From Halobacteroides halobius DSM 5150 (GTDB lineage: Bacteria > Bacillota > Halanaerobiia > Halobacteroidales > Halobacteroidaceae), in assembly GCF_000328625.1 (NCBI RefSeq), contig NC_019978.1:1860001-1924000 (forward strand): DNA of 64,000 bases, in the 5' to 3' direction. Made by a program: the position numbers and the translations under genes. Position 1 is the first letter of the stretch. Every line of letters starts with the position of its first letter. The notes under the pieces are model-generated. The model saw only the letters and a program-made list of their open reading frames with translations. It made no database searches and was not told the DNA's origin. Positions 8,497-18,114 of the stretch are shown one piece after another.

Positions 8497-10665
8497 TTAA
8501 CTTGGATTAGCCCGCTGTACATTAAGTACTCCATCAATTGCCTCTAGCTTATTAATTAAATCTTGCATATGATCTAGACTACTTATCTCAATTAAAAGTT
8601 TGATATAGGCTAATTTCTCTTTTGTTGTTCGAGCATTAACAGAGTTAATATTTATCCCTGCCTCTGAAATAACTGCTGTTAATTCTTGAAGTAAAGATCG
8701 CTTATCTAAAGCTTCTATTTCTAATTCTACATCATAAGTAGCTTTTTGATCAACATGCCACTTTACATCAATAATTCTTTCGGGTTCATTATTCTTTAAC
8801 TTCTCTAGATTATGACAATCAGTTCTATGAACTGAAACTCCTCGCCCTCTCGTAATATAACCTATAATTTCATCTCCGGGAACAGGATTACAACATTTAG
8901 CAATTCTAACTAATAATCCTTCCATCCCCTTAACTTTAACACCTTTATTATCACTATTATCTCTAGCTTTTTGCTTTCTCTTTAACTTATTTAGTTCTTG
9001 TTGGGGGGAAGGAGATACTTTTTTTCTTTTATCTTGAGGCCTTAGTTTATCTATTATACTAGATACAGAAAACTTATTATCTCCAATTCCAGCGTATAAT
9101 CCCTCAATATTAGCTACACCAGATTTCTTTACAATTTCTCCTAACTTCTGACGTTTCTCTTCTTCTTTTAAAGTAAAATTTTCCTTGTTTAGCTTCTTTT
9201 CTAATTTTTCTTTTCCTCTAGCGATTGCTTCATCTTTACGTTGAACTTTAAACCATTTCTTAATCTTACTTTTAGCACGTGAAGTCTGAACAAAGTTAAG
9301 CCAATCACGACTTGGTCCACTATCACTAGAAGTTAAAATTTCAATAATATCCCCATTATCCAATCTATACTCTAAAGGAATCATCTTCCCATTGACCTTG
9401 GCCCCTACACAAGTATGCCCTACATCTGTATGAATATGATAGGCAAAATCAACAGGAGTAGCACCTTTTGGTAATGGCATTACATCACCTTTAGGCGTAA
9501 ATACAAATACTTCATCTTCAAATAACTCAATTTTTAAATTTTCCATAAATTCCCTAGCATCTTTTAAATCATGCTGCCACTCTAATAATTGACGTAACCA
9601 AGATATTTTCTTTTCAAAGTCATCATCCTCTGGATTACCATCCTTATAACGCCAATGAGCTGCAATACCATACTCAGCAGTCCGGTGCATCTCCCAAGTT
9701 CTAATCTGAATCTCTAAAGGCTCTCCTTTAGGGCCAATTACAGTGGTATGTAAAGACTGATACATATTAGACTTAGGCATTGCTATATAATCCTTTATTC
9801 TACCCGGCATAGGATTCCAGATTTCATGTAAAATTCCTAATACTTGATAACACTCTTTTACACTATCAACGATTACTCGTAAAGCAGTCAAATCATATAT
9901 TTCATCAAAGCTTTTGTTCTTATTGATTATCTTTTGGTTAATACTATATAAATGCTTAGGCCGACCATAAATCTTACCCTGAATATCTACATCCTCTAAT
10001 TTACCTTCTAAAGTATCAATCACATCTTCAATATATGCTTCTCTTTCTGCTCTGTTTTTAGCTAATTTATTAGCTAATTCATGATATTTATCTGGCTCTA
10101 AATATCTAAAACTTAAATCTTCAAGCTCCCATTTTAACCGCGACATCCCTAAACGATGGGCTAAAGGAGCATAAATCTCTAAAGTTTCATTAGCCTTGCG
10201 TTTTCTTTTCTCCTCAGAAAGATAGTTTAAAGTGCGCATATTATGTAATCTATCAGCTAACTTAATTAGTACTACTCTAATATCTTCAGCCATAGCCAAA
10301 AACATCTTGCGTAAACTAGCAGCTTGATGTTCTTCTCTAGTCTTAAAGTCTATCTTATTTAATTTAGTAACCCCATTAACTAATAATCTAATCTCTGCAC
10401 CAAATTCTTCCTCAATCTCATCTGCTGTAATTTCAGTATCTTCTACTACATCATGTAATAAAGCAGCAGTAATAGAGACTACATCAAGTTCTAACTCAGC
10501 TAAAATCTGTGCTACCCGTAATGGGTGACTAAGAAAAGGCTCACCAGAGACCCTCATTTGGCCCTGATGAGCTTCCTTAGCAAGATAATACCCTTTCTTA
10601 ACCAAATCAAGATTAGGATCCTCAATATAAGATTCTATTTCATTTAAAAGCTGGTCTAACGCCAT
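8497..10665 (-). CDS. relA: Bifunctional (p)ppGpp synthetase/hydrolase Rel
   Basis: Makes and degrades the stringent-response alarmone (p)ppGpp. The 722-residue long RSH protein has an N-terminal HD hydrolase domain with intact residues (FLSHPLRVA, ALLHDVVEDT), a synthetase domain (about 210-370; YQSLHTTV), a TGS domain (FVFTPKGDVMPLPKGATPVD), a conserved-cysteine region (RIAKCCNPVPGDEI) and a C-terminal ACT domain. With both catalytic domains intact it is a bifunctional Rel, as usual for Bacillota. It lies 30 bases after apt, in the conserved recJ-apt-relA order, and its start follows AAAGGGG. Confidence 0.96.
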   Translation of the reverse strand: MALDQLLNEIESYIEDPNLDLVKKGYYLAKEAHQGQMRVSGEPFLSHPLRVAQILAELELDVVSITAALLHDVVEDTEITADEIEEEFGAEIRLLVNGVTKLNKIDFKTREEHQAASLRKMFLAMAEDIRVVLIKLADRLHNMRTLNYLSEEKRKRKANETLEIYAPLAHRLGMSRLKWELEDLSFRYLEPDKYHELANKLAKNRAEREAYIEDVIDTLEGKLEDVDIQGKIYGRPKHLYSINQKIINKNKSFDEIYDLTALRVIVDSVKECYQVLGILHEIWNPMPGRIKDYIAMPKSNMYQSLHTTVIGPKGEPLEIQIRTWEMHRTAEYGIAAHWRYKDGNPEDDDFEKKISWLRQLLEWQHDLKDAREFMENLKIELFEDEVFVFTPKGDVMPLPKGATPVDFAYHIHTDVGHTCVGAKVNGKMIPLEYRLDNGDIIEILTSSDSGPSRDWLNFVQTSRAKSKIKKWFKVQRKDEAIARGKEKLEKKLNKENFTLKEEEKRQKLGEIVKKSGVANIEGLYAGIGDNKFSVSSIIDKLRPQDKRKKVSPSPQQELNKLKRKQKARDNSDNKGVKVKGMEGLLVRIAKCCNPVPGDEIIGYITRGRGVSVHRTDCHNLEKLKNNEPERIIDVKWHVDQKATYDVELEIEALDKRSLLQELTAVISEAGININSVNARTTKEKLAYIKLLIEISSLDHMQDLINKLEAIDGVLNVQRANPS

Positions 10666-10695
10666 AAATTGTTACCCCTTTATTGAGTTTTAAAA

Positions 10696-11208
10696 TTACT
10701 CCTTAATTAAAGAGAATACATCATAACCTTTCATTTTCTCTCTTCCATTTAAAGCTTCTAATTCCATTAAAAAAGCAATCTCTATAATATTACCACCAAT
10801 TTCTTCAATTAGATCGATTGTAGCAGCAACCGTTCCACCTGTAGCTAATAAATCATCAACAATCAAAACATTTTGCCCTTCTTCAATAGAATCTCTATGT
10901 ACTTCTAAAGTATCACTGCCATACTCTAAATCATACTCTTTAGTAGCAATATCGCCTGGTAACTTACCTGGTTTACGAACTGGTACAAAACCTTTATTCA
11001 TTTTTAAAGCCAATGGAGCTCCTATTAAAAAGCCACGTGCTTCAACTCCAATTATCAAATCTATATCTTCTTCTTGATAACGATCTGCTATTCTATCAAT
11101 TGCTTCTTGATAAGCATCTGCATCCTTTAATAAAGTGGTAATATCTTTAAATTGAACACCTTCTTTAGGAAAATCTGAAATAGTTCTAACTTTCTCAGCT
11201 AAATTCAT
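10696..11208 (-). CDS. apt: Adenine phosphoribosyltransferase
   Basis: Salvages adenine to AMP using PRPP. The 170-residue product begins MNLAEKVRTISDFPKEGV, the typical family N-terminus, and has the PRPP-binding motif VLIVDDLLATGGT. The start is the ATG 6 bases after AAGGAGAG. A GTG six codons earlier is in frame but would include the ribosome site itself, so it was rejected. It sits between recJ and relA. Confidence 0.96.
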   Translation of the reverse strand: MNLAEKVRTISDFPKEGVQFKDITTLLKDADAYQEAIDRIADRYQEEDIDLIIGVEARGFLIGAPLALKMNKGFVPVRKPGKLPGDIATKEYDLEYGSDTLEVHRDSIEEGQNVLIVDDLLATGGTVAATIDLIEEIGGNIIEIAFLMELEALNGREKMKGYDVFSLIKE

Positions 11209-11244
11209 TCTTTTCTCTCCTTTCACTATACTTCCTTAAATAAT

Positions 11245-14200
11245 TTAATTGATTAATTTTAACATTTCTTCTACCTTAGCATTTAATACTGTTTTTTTAA
11301 ATTTCTTAAACTCTTCTCTGACACTAACACATTCATTATAACGCATTGAACTATTTAAGTCTAATTTCTTTTGTTGAGGTAGTAACCTTATCTTCTGTTT
11401 TAATTCTTTGCTCCTAGTTATTAACCCCAATTCTGCTAAAATACCCAATCCTATTAAAACAGATTCTAATTGTAAATTAACCTTAGTTTTTGCTTGTAAC
11501 TTCTTAAGTAATTCTAAATTAGAAATATTAATTTCTCCATAACCTTTGTTTAATTTAGATAAAATAATATATAATTCCTTCATTAATTCTCTATTAGGAG
11601 CTAATTCTTTTAGAAAACATTCGATCTTCTGTAAATCATAATCATTATACAGTAAATAAAGGTAACTTTTATCTTTATCTGGATTTAAATAAGCAACTTG
11701 TTCTAATAATTCAACCTGATTTAAACTAGGCTGATAGAGTATCACATTTTTTAATCCTGGTATTTTAACTTGAGGATTAAAATTAACAGTAGTAACTAGA
11801 TTCATGCATTGACGACTGCTAAATAATTCTATGACCTGTTTTTGATCTTTTTTAGTTAATCCAGAATTATAAAATAATACGTGATTACCTCTAGCTTCTA
11901 ATTTAGAAGCTAAATTAATACTCTCCTGTTTATTAGTCACAAAAATTAGATTCTGATCTCCTTGCTGCAATAATTTAGATAGGTATTCAATCTTTTTAGA
12001 TTCAACTAAATCACGTTTATCAACTATTTTAATTTTAGCAGGCTGTAATTCAGTTATTAAAGTAGACTTAAATTGATTTTTATCAATTACTTGAGATCGA
12101 CAATCAGCTAATACTAAATTATCAAATTCAGCTGTGATTATTCCTCGATGTTGCTGTATAAATTCAGGAGTAGCTATTAGTATATCAACTTCTTTAACTT
12201 GCATAGCTGCTAATAAAGTCTTTTCCTGATAACATGATAAAGCTCGATGACCTTGATAAATATTTAACTGTGGTAATTGTCGTTTAAATTGGGAGTATTG
12301 TTTTTGCACTAATCTCTTCGAGGGCCAAATTACTAGTGTGGCCTGCTCTTGATTAGTTGCTTGACTAACAGCATAATCATAAATTAACTTTGACCTTTGT
12401 TGAGGAGTAGTTAATTTCTCTATTCTCTGTTGGCCTTGAAAAAACAACTCTGTACTCTGTGCTTTATCTTTTTCCTTTTTAGAAAGTTCTCTAGTTATAA
12501 ATACTTTAACTAACTGCTTGTCTTTATTTAAATCAGCTATAAAACACCGGTAATTGATCCCTACATCTAGATAAGGGCCCAGCTCAATTGCTAACTCAGA
12601 ATTTAGAACTCCTAAATTATTTCCTTGCACAATCAAATTTATTTGAGAATCAGATTCTTTAGTTAATAGTATTTCCTGGCCAATAGATAAATTATCCATT
12701 AATTGTTGATTTAATTCTCTTACCCTAGTGTAAAACCAATCTAACTTAGACTTTGCTATACCATTAACTAAGATACTCCTCTTAGTAGCAAATAATTTAT
12801 CCTTTAATTTAGGTTGAGGAATTTTAATATCCTTTACCCTTAATTGTAAGTTAACCTGCCCTTTCCACTCATTACGTGCTAGATTAAACAACAAATCTAT
12901 CCCTTCTTGTTGGGCTAGTAACATATCCTTTAAATATCCTTGATTAAAAGCGATCCCTTCTAGCTTTTGATTATTAACATTAAAAAAGACTTTTAAGTGC
13001 TTTTTATTATGACCAATAACCTGAAATTCTTGAATCTTTAAATTTTGAGCCTCAAAAGTAGGACGTGAGTTCCCATAACCGAAAGGTGCTAATGTCTCTA
13101 ATTCATCTAATAGAGAAAAGGATAATTGATCAAGACTAACTATCTCATCAACTTTTTGTCTAGGAATTAAATCTTCTTCTTTTAAAATTTGATGAGCATA
13201 ATCATTTAACTCTTTTCTAAACTGAGAGATATTCTCTTCTTTAATAGAGAATCCAGCTGCTTGTTTATGACCTCCAAAACGAATTAAAAGATCTTGACAC
13301 TCTTGTAGGGCTTGATAAATATTAAAATTAGTAATACTACGACAAGACCCTGGACCTTTATCACCATCTAGAGCAATTAAAATCACAGGTCGATGGTATT
13401 TCTCCTGCAAATCAGAAGCTACATTACCAATCACTCCAGAATGCCAATTAGAAGAAGCAATTACTAAAACCCATTCTTTAGCTAAATCAAATTGCTTAAT
13501 AGCTTCTTCTGCTTCTGTAAATATTTGCTCACTAATCTCTTTTCGATAATCATTAAAGTCATTAAGTTGGTCTGCAAACTGTTGGGCTTGAAAATAATCT
13601 GCAGCCAATAACATCTTAACTGCTTGTTGAGCTTCTCCCAATCTTCCGGCAGCATTAATCCGTGGTGCTAATTGAAAAGCTATATTACCGGCCTTTATTC
13701 TTCGTTTACTATAACCTGCTACTTCCACTAAAGCTGCTAATCCAGGTATCTTATCCCTATTAATTTGATTTAGCTGCTTTAGCCCAAATTTAGTAATTAT
13801 TCTATTCTCGCCCTTAAGAGGCACAATATCAGCTACTGTCCCCAAAACTACTAAACTTAAATAATTAGTTAATGGTGGAGATGTAGTAGAATCATCTAGT
13901 TCTAAAGCTAAAGCTTGTGCTAACTTAAAAGCAACTCCTACACCAGCTAATTCACTAAAGGGATACTTACAATTATCCTGCTTAGGATTGACTACTGCTA
14001 TTGCGGAAGGATTCTTAACTGCAGGAGTATGATGATCAGTGATAATTACATCTAATCCTTTTTTATTAGCATATTCCACCTGCTGATGTCCTCTAATTCC
14101 ACAATCAACAGTTATAACTAGATTAGCACCTTCTCTAGCTAGTTTATTTATAGCTTCTATATTTAATCCGTAACCTTCAGTTAATCGATTAGGAATATAA

Positions 14201-14535
14201 AAATCAACTTTAGCACCTAACTTAGTTAAGTAATCAACTAATAATGAGGTACTTGTAATCCCATCAACATCATAATCACCATAAATTATTATCTCTTCTT
14301 TATTCTCTAAAGCTTTTTTTATTCTAGCTACTGCCCGCTCCATACTTTCTAGTAAATAAGGATTATGTAAATCATTAATAGTAGTATTAAAAAAAGCTTG
14401 CACCTCTTTTGAATTATCAAACCCTCGTCTAACCAATACTTTAGCTGTAATTGGATCAATCTTTAAGTTGTTCTGTAATTTTTCTACTAGTTGTTGATCA
14501 ATCGCTTTTCTCTCCCATTTTACTTCTTGCTGCAA
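11245..14535 (-). CDS. recJ: RecJ single-strand exonuclease with degenerate helicase-like C-terminal region
   Basis: 5'-3' single-strand DNA exonuclease for recombination and mismatch repair. The N-terminal half carries the DHH phosphoesterase motifs (IIYGDYDVDGITS, ITVDCGIRG, ITDHHTPA), DHHA1 (FGGHKQAAGFSI) and an OB-like domain to about residue 570. The protein then continues to 1096 residues against roughly 570-790 for most RecJ. The tail resembles an SF2 helicase: TLVIWPSKRLV like motif Ia, DILIATPEFI like Ib, NLVLADCRS where the DExH box should be, NLIFVTNKQES like motif IV. No Walker A (GxGKT) is visible, so ATPase activity is unlikely. The start is a TTG 8 bases after GGAGG; a GTG five codons earlier overlaps that site. 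First gene of recJ-apt-relA. Confidence 0.9.
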   Translation of the reverse strand: MQQEVKWERKAIDQQLVEKLQNNLKIDPITAKVLVRRGFDNSKEVQAFFNTTINDLHNPYLLESMERAVARIKKALENKEEIIIYGDYDVDGITSTSLLVDYLTKLGAKVDFYIPNRLTEGYGLNIEAINKLAREGANLVITVDCGIRGHQQVEYANKKGLDVIITDHHTPAVKNPSAIAVVNPKQDNCKYPFSELAGVGVAFKLAQALALELDDSTTSPPLTNYLSLVVLGTVADIVPLKGENRIITKFGLKQLNQINRDKIPGLAALVEVAGYSKRRIKAGNIAFQLAPRINAAGRLGEAQQAVKMLLAADYFQAQQFADQLNDFNDYRKEISEQIFTEAEEAIKQFDLAKEWVLVIASSNWHSGVIGNVASDLQEKYHRPVILIALDGDKGPGSCRSITNFNIYQALQECQDLLIRFGGHKQAAGFSIKEENISQFRKELNDYAHQILKEEDLIPRQKVDEIVSLDQLSFSLLDELETLAPFGYGNSRPTFEAQNLKIQEFQVIGHNKKHLKVFFNVNNQKLEGIAFNQGYLKDMLLAQQEGIDLLFNLARNEWKGQVNLQLRVKDIKIPQPKLKDKLFATKRSILVNGIAKSKLDWFYTRVRELNQQLMDNLSIGQEILLTKESDSQINLIVQGNNLGVLNSELAIELGPYLDVGINYRCFIADLNKDKQLVKVFITRELSKKEKDKAQSTELFFQGQQRIEKLTTPQQRSKLIYDYAVSQATNQEQATLVIWPSKRLVQKQYSQFKRQLPQLNIYQGHRALSCYQEKTLLAAMQVKEVDILIATPEFIQQHRGIITAEFDNLVLADCRSQVIDKNQFKSTLITELQPAKIKIVDKRDLVESKKIEYLSKLLQQGDQNLIFVTNKQESINLASKLEARGNHVLFYNSGLTKKDQKQVIELFSSRQCMNLVTTVNFNPQVKIPGLKNVILYQPSLNQVELLEQVAYLNPDKDKSYLYLLYNDYDLQKIECFLKELAPNRELMKELYIILSKLNKGYGEINISNLELLKKLQAKTKVNLQLESVLIGLGILAELGLITRSKELKQKIRLLPQQKKLDLNSSMRYNECVSVREEFKKFKKTVLNAKVEEMLKLIN

Positions 14536-14593
14536 TATTTGAGCCTCCACATCTTTTCTTAAAATTTATTATTCTCTTAAAGAATCCTTTTTT

Positions 14594-14622
14594 ATTTTAA
14601 ATTCTTAATTAGCTCTTGTCAA
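14594..14622 (-). promoter_or_regulatory. Sigma-A promoter for recJ-apt-relA
   Basis: The minus strand has TTGACA, a 17-base spacer and TAAAAT, placed between the ubiB-like stop and the recJ start. Confidence 0.75.
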
Positions 14623-14633
14623 CTGTAAACTAT

Positions 14634-16301
14634 TTAAAATCTCCCCGACCTTAAAATAGAGATTACTAACCAAAACCCTAATACCACAGCTATTATATAT
14701 CCTGTTACTCCAATAACTGGAAAATTGAAAAATGTAGCTCCTTTATCTGATAACATCATCAACGAGGAACCTATAATTAAAGCAGATACAATTAAAGAAA
14801 CTGATAACCTATTAGTAACAATATCTAGTTTAGATATAATCTCTTTAATTCCTAAGTGTTCCAGTTTTAGGGTTAAATTCTTATCATCAATCATAGTTAA
14901 AATTTGTTGAATACTATCTGGTAATCCAGCTAAAATCTCTATTATATCTCTAACATCCCTCATCCCATTTTTAAACAAACGTTTAGGATGATATCTATTT
15001 TTAAGTAATTGATATACAAAGGGTTTTCCTATTGCTAAAATATCTAATTCTGGGGCCAATTTAGAAACAACCCCTTCTATGGTAATTAAAGACTTAGTTA
15101 ATAAAATAAATTCCGAGGGTAACTTAATCTTATAACTATAGGCTATATCTAACATCCGATTAATAATAACTCCTAATTCAATATCACTTAATGTAGCTCC
15201 ATAATAATCATCAATTAATTTATAAAAATCCCGTTGTAATTCTTGACAATTTATTTCATTAGTTACTACCCCTAACTTTAGCAATTCTTTAACTGCTCTT
15301 TGAGCATCCTTTCTGATTAAAGAAATAAATAAGCTAGCAATTGCCTCTCTATCTACTCTACTTAACTGGCCTACCAATCCAAAATCAATCAAAGCTAATT
15401 TATTATCAGGTGTAATAATTATATTACCAGGATGAGGGTCCCCATGAAAGAAGCCATCAATTAAAGTCTGCTTCATAAATGATCTAGTTATTATTTTAGC
15501 CATTTCTTCTCTAGTTGACTTACTACCTAACTCTCCTATTTTCTTTCCTGCAATATACTCCATAGTTAACATCCGTCTAGTAGTTAATTCCCAGACAGGA
15601 TCAGCTACTCCTACTTTTACTTCTTCAGCAAAATTCTTCTTAAATTTAGTTGAGTTACGAGCTTCAATTCTATAATCTAGCTCTCGTTTGATTAATTCAG
15701 AAAAATTATCTACTATTTCTACAGGACTAATTAAAGCTTGAGTAAATAATCTTTTTTCTAACATCTGGGCCAAGTTCTTCATAATCTCTAGATCGGTTTC
15801 AACTTTACTTTCAATATCTACCCGTTGTACCTTAACTACTACCTGCTCTCCATTATTTAAAGTTCCCTGATGGACTTGACCAATTGAAGCAGAAGCTAAA
15901 GGAATAGCAGACAAGGTAGTAAAGTAATTATGATAACTTCCACCTAACTCCTCTTCAACCCTCTTTACTACTTGTTCAAAATCCATAGGTGGTACTTCTT
16001 CTTGTAACTTCTCTAACTCTTCTATATAACTTCGTGGTAATAAATCAGGTCTTGTACTAAGTAATTGACCTAATTTAATAAAGGTTGGCCCTAATTCTTC
16101 TAATACTTTTCTAATCCTAATTGCTCTTGTATCTTTAGGTGGTTTAGATGAATCAAGTTTCTTTAGTCTTTTAGTTAATGGGACAAGGTGATATAAATCC
16201 ATTACTTCCACTAAATAACCAAAACCATGTTTAATTAAAACTTCTACTATTTCTCGATAGCGTTTGATATGTCTATAACCTCGGGTTATTCCTTTTAACA
16301 T
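14634..16301 (-). CDS. ABC1/UbiB family atypical kinase
   Basis: A 555-residue member of the ABC1 (AarF/UbiB) family, with an atypical protein-kinase-like fold. Visible features are the family KxGQ motif region (IKLGQLLSTRPDLLP), the Ala-rich nucleotide loop (LASASIGQVHQGTL), VVKVQR with the lysine, the catalytic-loop-like DGFFHGDPHPGN and LIDFGLVGQL with the DFG, and two C-terminal membrane helices. In organisms with ubiquinone the family supports quinone synthesis. Here the role is unknown, and a lipid- or membrane-linked one is likely. It is downstream of two small genes, probably in the same transcript. Confidence 0.88.
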   Translation of the reverse strand: MLKGITRGYRHIKRYREIVEVLIKHGFGYLVEVMDLYHLVPLTKRLKKLDSSKPPKDTRAIRIRKVLEELGPTFIKLGQLLSTRPDLLPRSYIEELEKLQEEVPPMDFEQVVKRVEEELGGSYHNYFTTLSAIPLASASIGQVHQGTLNNGEQVVVKVQRVDIESKVETDLEIMKNLAQMLEKRLFTQALISPVEIVDNFSELIKRELDYRIEARNSTKFKKNFAEEVKVGVADPVWELTTRRMLTMEYIAGKKIGELGSKSTREEMAKIITRSFMKQTLIDGFFHGDPHPGNIIITPDNKLALIDFGLVGQLSRVDREAIASLFISLIRKDAQRAVKELLKLGVVTNEINCQELQRDFYKLIDDYYGATLSDIELGVIINRMLDIAYSYKIKLPSEFILLTKSLITIEGVVSKLAPELDILAIGKPFVYQLLKNRYHPKRLFKNGMRDVRDIIEILAGLPDSIQQILTMIDDKNLTLKLEHLGIKEIISKLDIVTNRLSVSLIVSALIIGSSLMMLSDKGATFFNFPVIGVTGYIIAVVLGFWLVISILRSGRF

Positions 16302-16314
16302 TTAATCCACCATC

Positions 16315-16788
16315 CTAAAAAATAATCATTAGTAACCAACTAATCATCACTAATGAAATAAAAAACGAAATTGTTGAACCACCTAGTTGGCCTATAATAG
16401 TACCCAAACCTATTTTAATAGCTTTTTTCAGTTCTTGACCAGTTGCTATCTCTACTAATATTGCTCCTATTAAAGGGCCAATTACCACTCCTAAGGGGCC
16501 TAAAATAAAAGGAGCTAGTATCAAACCACCTACTGCTCCTAATATTCCATACTTACTCCCCCCAAAATATTTAGCACCTATTACACTAAAAAAACGCTCA
16601 CTTAATTCAGCTAGTCCACTTAGAATTATTAAACCTACTACCAATTGCCAACCTATTAAATTCCAACCAGTAATCCAGCCATAAATAATAGCACCTAAAA
16701 GAATTAAAGGAGTGCCAGGAAGCCCAGGCACTAAAGTCCCTAACACCCCTAAACTTGAAATTATAACTACAACTATTTTAAGTGTCAT
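16315..16788 (-). CDS. DUF456 family membrane protein
   Basis: A 157-residue, very hydrophobic protein with about five membrane spans and glycine-rich repeats (LVPGLPGTPLILLGAIIYGW, GGLILAPFILGPLGVVIGPL). The paired glycine-rich segments are characteristic of DUF456. Function is unknown. The start is the ATG overlapping the end of the upstream gene, indicating translational coupling. It lies 13 bases before the ABC1 kinase gene. Confidence 0.8.
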   Translation of the reverse strand: MTLKIVVVIISSLGVLGTLVPGLPGTPLILLGAIIYGWITGWNLIGWQLVVGLIILSGLAELSERFFSVIGAKYFGGSKYGILGAVGGLILAPFILGPLGVVIGPLIGAILVEIATGQELKKAIKIGLGTIIGQLGGSTISFFISLVMISWLLMIIF

Positions 16789-17119
16789 CAACTTCTATAC
16801 CTTTCTTATTCTCTCCATTATTTTGTAATTTCTTCTCTAAAGCTTTTACTTGTAACTCTAAATTTCTAACCCGTTCTTCCAATTGATTAACTCGCTCTTC
16901 ATTTTGCAAACTACCCTTTAACTCTTCTTTTACTTTCTCTTTCATAGTCTCTCTTTGTTTTTGAGCATCAGCAATCATTTGATCTACAAACTCAGCTGCT
17001 TCTTCTCGACTCATCTTACCTTGTTCAACTAGATCATCAACCAACTCAGTCAACTTATCTTTAGTCAAGAATAATGCTCCTAACCCAGTAACCATTAATT
17101 CTCTAAATACTTTTTTCAT
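16778..17119 (-). CDS. Phasin-like/YtxH-like coiled-coil protein
   Basis: A 113-residue protein with a short hydrophobic N-terminus (LMVTGLGALFLTKDKLTE), a helical region rich in Glu/Lys, and a C-terminal coiled coil (about 75-105, VNQLEERVRNLELQVKALEK). It resembles short phasin or polyhydroxyalkanoate granule-associated regulators seen next to ABC1 kinases, but similarity of this kind is weak evidence. It has its own promoter and overlaps the DUF456 gene by 11 bases. Function is unknown. Confidence 0.65.
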   Translation of the reverse strand: MKKVFRELMVTGLGALFLTKDKLTELVDDLVEQGKMSREEAAEFVDQMIADAQKQRETMKEKVKEELKGSLQNEERVNQLEERVRNLELQVKALEKKLQNNGENKKGIEVDDT

Positions 17120-17142
17120 CTTTTCACCTCCACTATAAAACT

Positions 17143-17171
17143 ATTATATCACATCAACTAATTATTCCCAA
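17143..17171 (-). promoter_or_regulatory. Sigma-A promoter for the phasin-like/DUF456/ABC1 kinase operon
   Basis: The minus strand has TTGGGA, a 17-base spacer and TATAAT just upstream of the phasin-like gene and just after the secF terminator. Confidence 0.7.
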
Positions 17172-17208
17172 CTAACTCCAATTTCATGATTCAAAATTAA
17201 AAATAATT

Positions 17209-17236
17209 AAAAAACCCCAGTCTATATAGACTGAGG
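17209..17236 (-). terminator. secDF terminator
   Basis: The minus strand has the stem CCTCAGTC/GACTGGGG (one G-U pair) with a TATATA loop, followed by TTTTTT, 10 bases after the secF stop. Confidence 0.9.
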
Positions 17237-17245
17237 CACTAAAAA

Positions 17246-18109
17246 TTATATTTTCATCTTCATCTCATCTTTCTTATGCCAAGCTACTAAAAGAGGACTC
17301 GCTATAAAAATAGAAGAATAAGTTCCTGCTAACATCCCAATCAATAAAGCAATCATAAAGTTTTGGATAGTAGCTCCACCTAACAATAATATAGCTAAAA
17401 TTGGTAACAAAGTAGTTACCGAAGTATTAATAGAACGAGGCAGTGTCTCTACTATCGCTTGATTATTTAATTGAGCAAATGTCTCCCGCTTTCTAAATTT
17501 CATTTTTTCTCTAATTCTATCAAAGATAATAATTGTATCATTAATTGAATACCCTACAACAGTTAAAACTGCTGCTACAAAAGGACTATTAATCTCATAA
17601 CCTAATAAAGAAAAAGCCCCCATGACAATTAAAACATCATGTAATAAAGCTAGTATAGCAACAATTGAGAATCTAAATTGGAATCTGAAACTAATATAAG
17701 CTACTATTGCTAAGGAAGCTACTAATAAAGCCCAACCAGCTTTGGCCCTTAATTCTCGACCGATAGTAGGGCCAACCATTGCCGTTTGTAACATCTTAGC
17801 TGAAGAATACTTCTTTTCAATCCTTTCTTGAAGTGCTAACATCGTATCACTGTCTAACTTTTTGGTTCTAATTAAAATTCCCTTTTTTCCTGTTTTTTGA
17901 ACAACACTTTTCTTATCTAAATTAAAATCAACTAGAATTTCTCTAATTCCTTTAATTGTAGCTTTCTCTTTAAAAGTAAACTCCATTATTGTTCCACCAG
18001 CAAAATCTATTCCCAAATTCATTCCTTGTAATAATATTGAGATTAAACCAATAGCAATTATAATACCTGAAACCACAAACCATGACTTTCTATTTTCTAT
18101 AATATTCAC
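17246..18109 (-). CDS. secF: Protein translocase subunit SecF
   Basis: Partner of SecD in the membrane complex that pulls secreted proteins out using the ion gradient. The 287-residue product has six membrane spans, a first periplasmic-type domain with GIDFAGGTIMEF, and the conserved VVGYSINDTIIIFDRIRE of the family. The chosen start is a GTG 8 bases after AAGGGGG, lying just past the secD stop. An upstream in-frame TTG would sit before the ribosome site and is rejected. secD and secF are separate genes here, not fused as in Bacillus. Confidence 0.95.
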   Translation of the reverse strand: MNIIENRKSWFVVSGIIIAIGLISILLQGMNLGIDFAGGTIMEFTFKEKATIKGIREILVDFNLDKKSVVQKTGKKGILIRTKKLDSDTMLALQERIEKKYSSAKMLQTAMVGPTIGRELRAKAGWALLVASLAIVAYISFRFQFRFSIVAILALLHDVLIVMGAFSLLGYEINSPFVAAVLTVVGYSINDTIIIFDRIREKMKFRKRETFAQLNNQAIVETLPRSINTSVTTLLPILAILLLGGATIQNFMIALLIGMLAGTYSSIFIASPLLVAWHKKDEMKMKI

Positions 18110-18114
18110 ACCAC

